A stretch of 10,821 bases of DNA, taken from positions 1 through 10,821 of the forward strand of contig JABEVA010000271.1 in assembly GCA_013044065.1 (NCBI GenBank). Reading direction: 5' to 3'. The notes beneath the pieces are model-generated. The model saw nothing but the letters and a program-made list of their open reading frames with translations, ran no database searches and was not told the origin of the DNA. The position numbers and the translations under genes were made by a program. Below are positions 5,950-10,821 of this stretch, one piece after another. The DNA comes from Phycisphaerae bacterium. Its GTDB lineage: Bacteria > Planctomycetota > Phycisphaerae > WQYP01. Numbering within the stretch: position 1 is the stretch's first letter; each line of letters starts with the position of its first letter.

Positions 5950-7575
5950 ATGTCAACTAGCCTGGTGGAGATCAACCGCCGGAGAACCTTTGCCATCATT
6001 TCCCATCCGGATGCGGGCAAAACCACCCTCACGGAAAAATTTTTGCTTTATGGCGGAGCGGTGCATCTGGCGGGTAGTGTGACGGCGCGAAAAAATCAGC
6101 GGGCTGTTACTTCTGATTGGATGGAATTGGAGCGACAACGCGGCATTTCCATTACTTCCACAGTCTTGCAGTTTGATTACAATGGCTATCGGATCAACCT
6201 CCTGGACACCCCCGGACATAAAGATTTTTCGGAAGATACGTATCGAGTTCTCACCGCTGTCGATGCCGTGGTCATGGTCATTGATGCCGGCAAAGGCATT
6301 GAAGCACAAACGCGAAAACTTTTTGAAATCTGTCGGCGGCGTGGTGTGCCCATTTTTACCTTCATGAACAAGCTGGATCGGCCGGCTCGAGATCCACTGG
6401 CGTTATTGGATGAACTGGAAAATGTTCTCGGGCTGCGGGCCTGTGTGGTAAACTGGCCACTGGGCGACGGTCGAGAATTTCGTGGGGTGTTTGATCGGAT
6501 TCAACAGCAAATACATTTCTTTGACCGGGTGGATCACGGTGCCTATCGGGCACCCGTGCGGGTGGTGGAGGTGGGAGATGCGGCCGTACGCAGGGAGTTA
6601 AGTGTGGCCACCCACGCGCGCGTGGTCGAAGAGCTTGGCTTGTTGGACGCCGCCGGCACCGCCGTTGATGTCGCAGCGATACAGGCCGGCCAACTTAGCC
6701 CGGTATTTTTTGGCAGCGCTGCGAATAATTTCGGTGTGCAGCTTCTGCTGGACGCGTTCTTGAACTGGGCGGTACCGCCGGTGCCGCGGATTTCCCAAGG
6801 GGTGGTGGTGCCGCTGGATTCGCGTGCTTTTTCCGGATTTGTGTTTAAGATTCAGGCCAATATGGATCCCAAGCATCGGGACCGGATTGCGTTTGTCCGC
6901 GTCTGTTCGGGCAAGTTCACCCGCGACATGCGCGTTTGGCATGTGCAAACCGGCAAAGAAGTGCGGCTGGCCAGTTCACATAAGCTTTTTGGACGGGAAC
7001 GCGAAACTGTTGATGAGGCGTGGCCAGGTGATGTTATTGGCCTGGTCGGGCACGGTGAGTTCGGCATTGGTGATACGCTTAGCGCAGACCCGAATATTCT
7101 CTATCGGGAGATACCGCATTTCACTCCGGAATATTTTGCCTACCTGCGCAGTCTCAATCCCAGCCAGTTCAAGCAGTTTCGTGAAGGCCTGAGTCAACTT
7201 TTACAAGAAGGCGTGATCCAGACCTTGACTCTGCCGGATTCTGACACCGGCGGCCGTCTGCTGGCGGCGGTGGGGCCGTTGCAGTTTGAGGTGGTGCAGT
7301 ATCGGTTAAAGAGTGAATATGGAGCGGACTCGCATCTGGAACCGGCTCGGTTTTCGGCATTACGCTGGGTTTCAGCGGCGGTGCCGCAGGAGTTGCTGGA
7401 TCGTGCGGTGGAATTTGGCAGCGTGCGGCTGGCCATGGATGGGCGAAATCAACGAGCCTTGTTGTTTCCGGATGAATGGAGCCTGGCCCATTTTGTCCGA
7501 GAAAATCCACGGGTGATTATTTCCGAGATGCCGTTTGAAACCGTGGGTGTGGCGAAATCTGCTGCCAGTCTGTAG
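5950..7575 (+). CDS. prfC: Peptide chain release factor 3 (RF3)
   Basis: Translational GTPase that removes RF1/RF2 from the ribosome after peptide release; cytoplasmic. 541 residues, close to the roughly 530 of the family. Motifs seen in order: P-loop SHPDAGKTTLTE (18-29), switch I region with RGISITSTV (64-72), G3 DTPGHKDFSEDTYR (86-99), which is the RF3 signature form, G4 NKLD (140-143), and a G5-like FGSAANNFGVQ segment before domain II. Domain II and the RF3-type C-terminal domain follow (with ESEM-like ISEMPFETVGV near the end), with no truncation. The release-factor G3 signature and length separate it from EF-G, which is about 700 residues. ATG start; the ribosome site is only a purine-rich GAAGAAAG about ten bases upstream, so initiation may be weak or affected by the hairpin at 5886-5910. 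It is transcribed divergently from lpd; the next gene begins 102 bases downstream on the same strand. Confidence 0.95.
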   Translation: MSTSLVEINRRRTFAIISHPDAGKTTLTEKFLLYGGAVHLAGSVTARKNQRAVTSDWMELERQRGISITSTVLQFDYNGYRINLLDTPGHKDFSEDTYRVLTAVDAVVMVIDAGKGIEAQTRKLFEICRRRGVPIFTFMNKLDRPARDPLALLDELENVLGLRACVVNWPLGDGREFRGVFDRIQQQIHFFDRVDHGAYRAPVRVVEVGDAAVRRELSVATHARVVEELGLLDAAGTAVDVAAIQAGQLSPVFFGSAANNFGVQLLLDAFLNWAVPPVPRISQGVVVPLDSRAFSGFVFKIQANMDPKHRDRIAFVRVCSGKFTRDMRVWHVQTGKEVRLASSHKLFGRERETVDEAWPGDVIGLVGHGEFGIGDTLSADPNILYREIPHFTPEYFAYLRSLNPSQFKQFREGLSQLLQEGVIQTLTLPDSDTGGRLLAAVGPLQFEVVQYRLKSEYGADSHLEPARFSALRWVSAAVPQELLDRAVEFGSVRLAMDGRNQRALLFPDEWSLAHFVRENPRVIISEMPFETVGVAKSAASL

Positions 7576-7664
7576 CATAATCAAGTGAAACCGTACCCGC
7601 AGGGTGGCGCACTGGGCAAAGCGTTGCGAGCTGCGCGGCACAGCAGGGTACGATGCAACCGGTC

Positions 7665-7670
7665 AAGGAG
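7665..7670 (+). promoter_or_regulatory. Ribosome binding site fixing the oxidoreductase start
   Basis: AAGGAG lies seven bases before the ATG at 7678. It argues against the longer in-frame start at 7585, which would add 31 residues of Arg/Lys-rich, non-family sequence. Confidence 0.8.
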
Positions 7671-7677
7671 AAAACAC

Positions 7678-8685
7678 ATGGTCAACCTGGCGTTGGTCAC
7701 CGCAGGGCATATTCATACTCCGGGCTTTGTTAAAAGCATGCGGGCCAGAGCGGATGTGCACGTACTGGGAGTGTACGATCCCAACCCGGCCATAGCACGC
7801 AAGTTCGCAGAAGAATTGCATACGGAAGTGCGCACCGCCGATGAGCTTATCCGCGATGCGGCGGTCAATGCGGTCATCATCAGCGGGCGAACCGATCAAC
7901 ACGCTGGTTTGGTCGAAGAGGCAGCGGCAGAGGGCAAACATCTGTTTGTGGAAAAGCCTTTGGCTACCATCCTCGCCGACGCCAACCGCCTTTACACCGC
8001 CATTACCGATGCCGGCGTGTTGTTTCAGACTGGTTATGCCATGCGCGGCAATCCAATATATCGGTTTATCAAGCAGGAAATTCTCGCCGGCAATTTCGGA
8101 ACCATCACCCGGGCCCGATGCAGTGTGTGCCATTCTGCGGCGCTCGGAGGCTGGTTTGACCCGGACTATCGCTGGTTTTATCAGGCTGACCGCTCGGGAG
8201 GCGGGGCCTTTTTGGATTTAGGTTGTCACGCCGTCGATTTGCTGATTTTTCTTTTCGGCCCGGTGGCGGCGGGAACCGCCGCACTCAATGGCGGTATCAA
8301 ATATACGAACATTGACGAATATGGTGAAGGTCTGTTGACCTTCCGCAACGGCATCATCGCCAGCGTTGCTGCGGGCTGGGTTGATCAGTCCAATCCAGTG
8401 GGGCTGATGATTTCCGGCACCGAAGGGCATGCCTACGAACGCAGCGGGGAACTGTTCTATTTAAGCCGCAGATCGATCGTCGCCGGAAGCGATGGCAAGG
8501 CTCCCATAGATAAAGCTCTGCTTCCGCCGGAGCTGGCGCATCCGTTTGATATATTTCTGGATGTGCTGAGCGGCAAGATCGATAAGACCCACTTGATTCC
8601 GGTCGTGGAGGCGCTGCAGGTCATGAAAGCGATGGATGCCATGTACATGGGCCATAAGTTCGGCAGTTGGGTGAACGTGATGTAG
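7678..8685 (+). CDS. Gfo/Idh/MocA family NAD(P)-dependent oxidoreductase
   Basis: A 335-residue two-domain dehydrogenase: N-terminal Rossmann fold (about 1-120) and C-terminal alpha/beta domain that builds the substrate pocket and dimer face. The family oxidises or reduces sugar, inositol and related hydroxyl/keto groups; the substrate here cannot be read from sequence. Seen: the diagnostic EKP (92-94) in HLFVEKPLA, a DPN acid turn (34-36) after the second strand that would contact the cofactor ribose, and GGGAFLDLGCHAVDLL (174-189) with the conserved His184 and Asp187. The usual glycine-rich GxGxxG is replaced by VTAGHIH (7-13), retaining only part of the pattern. No signal peptide is visible, so it is cytoplasmic. 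The start was chosen from AAGGAG at 7665-7670. It may be read through from prfC (102-base gap) or from its own promoter: TTGCGA at 7624-7629 and TACGAT at 7649-7654 are 19 bases apart, a poor fit. Confidence 0.88.
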   Translation: MVNLALVTAGHIHTPGFVKSMRARADVHVLGVYDPNPAIARKFAEELHTEVRTADELIRDAAVNAVIISGRTDQHAGLVEEAAAEGKHLFVEKPLATILADANRLYTAITDAGVLFQTGYAMRGNPIYRFIKQEILAGNFGTITRARCSVCHSAALGGWFDPDYRWFYQADRSGGGAFLDLGCHAVDLLIFLFGPVAAGTAALNGGIKYTNIDEYGEGLLTFRNGIIASVAAGWVDQSNPVGLMISGTEGHAYERSGELFYLSRRSIVAGSDGKAPIDKALLPPELAHPFDIFLDVLSGKIDKTHLIPVVEALQVMKAMDAMYMGHKFGSWVNVM

Positions 8686-8704
8686 CAGTCCCCCAGTCCA
8701 TCCG

Positions 8705-8735
8705 CATCGGCTCTGGGTTAAAAACAGTACCGATG
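8705..8735 (+). terminator. Hairpin after the oxidoreductase gene (possible transcript end)
   Basis: CATCGG (8705-8710) pairs with CCGATG (8730-8735), and CTG (8713-8715) with CAG (8725-8727) inside, leaving a small internal loop. It begins 20 bases past the stop codon at 8685. There is no T-tract after it, so calling it a terminator rests only on position and shape. Confidence 0.25.
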
Positions 8736-8775
8736 GAGATGGGAACATGAGATCGCAAGAACCATGGCGCTGCAG

Positions 8776-8792
8776 CCGCTCATAAGGAGCGG
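8776..8792 (-). terminator. Hairpin after the DUF4139 gene (possible transcript end)
   Basis: CCGCTC (8776-8781) pairs perfectly with GAGCGG (8787-8792) around a five-base loop. It sits 16 bases past the minus-strand stop at 8808. A second small hairpin, GGCGG/CCGCC at 8803-8815, covers the stop codon itself. No T-run follows, so this is tentative. Confidence 0.28.
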
Positions 8793-8807
8793 AGTGTCGT
8801 CCGGCGG

Positions 8808-10373
8808 TCACCGCCAACTGTAACGAACGGTATACGTAATAATTTTTTTACCGTTATCAGCCGGAACATTCACGGGGAATTCGATCTCCCGCGCATTGAT
8901 CTTTTTGAATTTATCGCTGTTTTTTACAATCTTCCAGTTGCTCCACCGCCACAGGTATTGTTGCACGAGAATGTGGGCGGCCGTTTTGCCGTGGTTATCC
9001 AGGGTGATCTGGAAGGTTTCTTGCAGTGTTTTGCCGGCATTATTCAGGTCAAAATTGGTTTGCACCCGCTTGCCGATGATATCAAACGCCTTGCCCACCT
9101 TCACCATCACCGGCTCATCGACGGGGGTGTTGTGGATTAAATCTTCTCCAAGAAATTCCAACGTGCCATCGGCCGGATCAGCCTGATACACCCGCATTTT
9201 GCCTTTGGGAAAGGGAATGCCCAGGGAATTTCTTTTATTGTTGTTGAAGCGAACATATACACCTATTTCGCCCGTGGATTGAATGCCGTTATTACGCATC
9301 AGGTTCGGGCCGCCGTAGTAGCCCCACCAACCGGTGCTCTGGCCGCTGTAGATAAATTCTTTTTGCACGGCAATGTGCGGCTTGGTGGGAAAAAGGGCAA
9401 TTTGCTGGGTGGAGTTCTGATGGATGGTGGTTCGCCGGGGCAGCGTGTACATGTGGTATTCAAAGAAAGCCTTTTCCCTGAAGGCGGGGGCGGCGTTTTC
9501 CATCTGCGCGGCTCTTCGTAAAGCCATCATTCCAAAGGGCTGCGGCTGTTGCACGCGATTCACATTCCCGGCGATCAGCTTCAAATGAGCGTGGCGATAA
9601 GTTTTGCCGGAGAGGTTGAGTATGGTGACCCAGGCCGACAGACTCGCCGCGGTATTGGCGGAATTCAGCACCAAGTTGTAATCGGCAATCCAGGTGAGGC
9701 CTTTGGTCTGGTAGGAAGTAAGAATCTTTTGTTTCCCACCGACTGGGGCATCCACCAGCCATTCCAGCGTGGGTTTGGTCATCAACCCGCGTGGCAACTT
9801 ACCCAAGTGTATCTGCTGCAAATTGGCGGCATGTAGGATTCGCAATCCATGACGGGTTTGCACCACCAGCGAATTGCCCGCGTGCAGCAGTTTTCCGGTG
9901 ATTTGTTTTACGCCGCGCAAACCGACCGGAGAATACAGCGTGATGGAATGGCCCAGATATTTACTTAATATCTTTTGGGAATTCACCAGATCAAACTTGA
10001 AGCGCTGATCCCAAACGCTGGTCTTGGGTATGGAGAGATCCTGAAAGCTCACAGATGTTGGGTCAATGAGGGCTGCCACGTTGGTAAAATCCAAGTGATT
10101 CAGTCCCGCTTTCAAGTTCATTTCCCTTACTTCTTTCACCACGCCGAAGCCGGGGATTTGAGATGGATTCATGTTATTGTAGCCAACTTGCTGGTTAAAA
10201 ACCCATTGCTGGGGGTTAAAAGCCGCCGGGTCCGCAGAGGAATAAATGGTGATGGTGGTTCCCGATGGCGGCTGGGCTAGGGGTTTTGCAGCTTTGGCGG
10301 GTGCTGCGGCGGTTGTTACGGAGACGGTCGCGAGTGAAGCAGCGGCAAAAAGGGCCAGAGTAAGGCGTTTCAT
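8808..10373 (-). CDS. Exported DUF4139 domain-containing protein of unknown function
   Basis: 521 residues. The N-terminus MKRLTLALFAAASLATVSVTT followed by AAAPA is a clear Sec signal peptide, cleaved around residues 22-26 by signal peptidase I; no lipobox cysteine or C-terminal anchor is seen, so the product is probably periplasmic or secreted. The mature part matches the DUF4139 type by remembered pattern. GFGVVKEVREMNL with FTNVAALIDPTSVSFQDL (75-113) and FDLVNSQKILSKYLG (127-141) come first. Then YQTKGLTWIADYNLVL (221-236) and the AWVTILNLSGKTYRHAHLKL block ending IAGNV (248-271). The end is rich in beta strands (ITLDNHGKTAAH, YTVRYSW). The biochemical function of this family is not known to me; related proteins are annotated as mucoidy-inhibitor-like, which I would not carry over. 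ATG start with GGAG seven bases upstream. It is 133 bases from the M20 gene, with a perfect -10 hexamer between, so it probably has its own promoter. Confidence 0.85.
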   Translation of the reverse strand: MKRLTLALFAAASLATVSVTTAAAPAKAAKPLAQPPSGTTITIYSSADPAAFNPQQWVFNQQVGYNNMNPSQIPGFGVVKEVREMNLKAGLNHLDFTNVAALIDPTSVSFQDLSIPKTSVWDQRFKFDLVNSQKILSKYLGHSITLYSPVGLRGVKQITGKLLHAGNSLVVQTRHGLRILHAANLQQIHLGKLPRGLMTKPTLEWLVDAPVGGKQKILTSYQTKGLTWIADYNLVLNSANTAASLSAWVTILNLSGKTYRHAHLKLIAGNVNRVQQPQPFGMMALRRAAQMENAAPAFREKAFFEYHMYTLPRRTTIHQNSTQQIALFPTKPHIAVQKEFIYSGQSTGWWGYYGGPNLMRNNGIQSTGEIGVYVRFNNNKRNSLGIPFPKGKMRVYQADPADGTLEFLGEDLIHNTPVDEPVMVKVGKAFDIIGKRVQTNFDLNNAGKTLQETFQITLDNHGKTAAHILVQQYLWRWSNWKIVKNSDKFKKINAREIEFPVNVPADNGKKIITYTVRYSWR

Positions 10374-10461
10374 AGAATAGCTCCAAGTATAGAAAAACCG
10401 ACGATCAACCGGCTATTGCAGCACCACCATCTGCGGGCAGCGTTAACAAGTAGCCACAGCC

Positions 10462-10467
10462 ATTATA
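10462..10467 (-). promoter_or_regulatory. Candidate -10 box for the DUF4139 gene
   Basis: The minus strand reads TATAAT, a perfect match. It would start a transcript near 10455 with a leader of about 80 bases. I see no recognisable -35 box 15-19 bases upstream and no extended -10 (TGn), so the site may need an activator or be chance. Confidence 0.35.
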
Positions 10468-10506
10468 GCTTGGACGCTCGAAGGTGCCCCCGGGTTCCAA
10501 AATCTC

Positions 10507-10821
10507 TCACGAGCTTCCCAGTTTTTTCCCCAGAATGCCATACAGCGCTGCGGCGGTGCGGATACCGGCGTAATAACATTCCAAATTCAGTTTTTCGTTG
10601 GGGCCGTGGATATGATCGTCCGGCAAGCCGAAGCCCAGCATCACCGCATCCAGGTTCAGCATCTGCTTAAACCAGCCGACCACGGGAATCGAGCCACCCT
10701 CGCGCACATACACCGGATCCTGGCCAAACCCGATCTTCAGCGCTTCCGCTGCGGCCTGCATGGCTGGGGAATCGGTGGGGGTCAGGGCTGCCGGCGAAGC
10801 ACCCAGGGGGGTCAGGGTTAC
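10507..10821 (-). CDS. M20 family metallopeptidase / dipeptidase, C-terminal part (cut by right edge)
   Basis: The last 104 codons of a minus-strand gene; the frame is open to position 10821, so the start lies outside the window. The sequence matches the end of M20 dipeptidases of the carnosinase / cytosolic nonspecific dipeptidase type. REGGSIPV carries the Arg and Gly-Ser that bind the substrate carboxylate. GFGLPDDHIHGPNEKL supplies the late metal-ligand histidine of the two-metal site, and the LECYYAGIRTAAAL helix follows. The other metal ligands and the catalytic Glu would be upstream and cannot be checked. There is an internal ATG at 10761, but family sequence (VTLTPLGASPAALTPTDSPA) continues before it, so it is not the start. 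Role: hydrolysis of dipeptides or related amides in the cytoplasm, probably peptide catabolism. Confidence 0.88.
   Translation of the reverse strand, partial: VTLTPLGASPAALTPTDSPAMQAAAEALKIGFGQDPVYVREGGSIPVVGWFKQMLNLDAVMLGFGLPDDHIHGPNEKLNLECYYAGIRTAAALYGILGKKLGSS

Noticed and set aside
5808..6032. Minus-strand 74-codon frame overlapping the prfC start
   Set aside because: It overlaps the strongly conserved RF3 P-loop coding region on the other strand and shows no family pattern or ribosome site.
7585..7677. Upstream in-frame ATG for the oxidoreductase (31 extra residues)
   Set aside because: The added residues are basic and unlike the family; AAGGAG sits correctly before the ATG at 7678.
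10777..10817. Direct repeat GGGGGTCAGGG occurring twice, 29 bases apart
   Set aside because: It lies within the M20 coding frame, where it encodes two similar Leu-Thr-Pro stretches; two short copies do not make a repeat element.

Overview
The window is a mid-GC (roughly mid-50s % by eye), densely coding stretch of bacterial chromosome. It holds six complete protein genes and one gene cut by the right edge. I see no rRNA, tRNA, CRISPR, insertion sequence, phage or plasmid genes. The best taxonomic hint is the signal peptidase: a very long LepB with a two-CxxC zinc-ribbon-like insertion next to the catalytic serine and a second, large beta-rich insertion. From memory this is the style found in Planctomycetota (Phycisphaerae-like lineages). 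The secreted DUF4139 protein, the Gfo/Idh/MocA oxidoreductase and the use of TTG/GTG starts fit that, but the assignment is inference.

Layout, left to right. On the minus strand: a cytoplasmic GH65-type glycosidase (96-2156), signal peptidase I lepB (2289-4109, TTG start) and dihydrolipoamide dehydrogenase lpd (4134-5537, probable GTG start). lpd and lepB are 24 bases apart and look like one transcription unit driven from a good promoter at 5580-5607. The glycosidase has a 132-base upstream gap with its own -10-like box and is probably a separate unit. A 406-base divergent region (5538/5544-5949) separates these genes from the plus-strand genes prfC (peptide chain release factor RF3, 5950-7575) and a Gfo/Idh/MocA oxidoreductase (7678-8685). 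This divergent region carries promoters for both directions and a hairpin-rich leader in front of prfC. After a short convergent gap with several hairpins come two more minus-strand genes: an exported DUF4139 protein (8808-10373) and the C-terminal part of an M20 family dipeptidase (10507 to the right edge).

How the genes work together: this looks like a housekeeping neighbourhood rather than a dedicated system. lpd (E3 of 2-oxo-acid dehydrogenase / glycine cleavage complexes), lepB (removal of signal peptides, which the DUF4139 protein would need) and prfC (translation termination) are core functions with no obvious common pathway. The GH65 protein, the oxidoreductase and the M20 peptidase suggest catabolism of sugars and peptides, but they are not arranged as one operon. 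I did not find a convincing undescribed multi-gene system. The points most worth a second look are the double insertion in LepB, the non-phosphorolytic active-site pattern of the GH65 protein, and the structured prfC leader.
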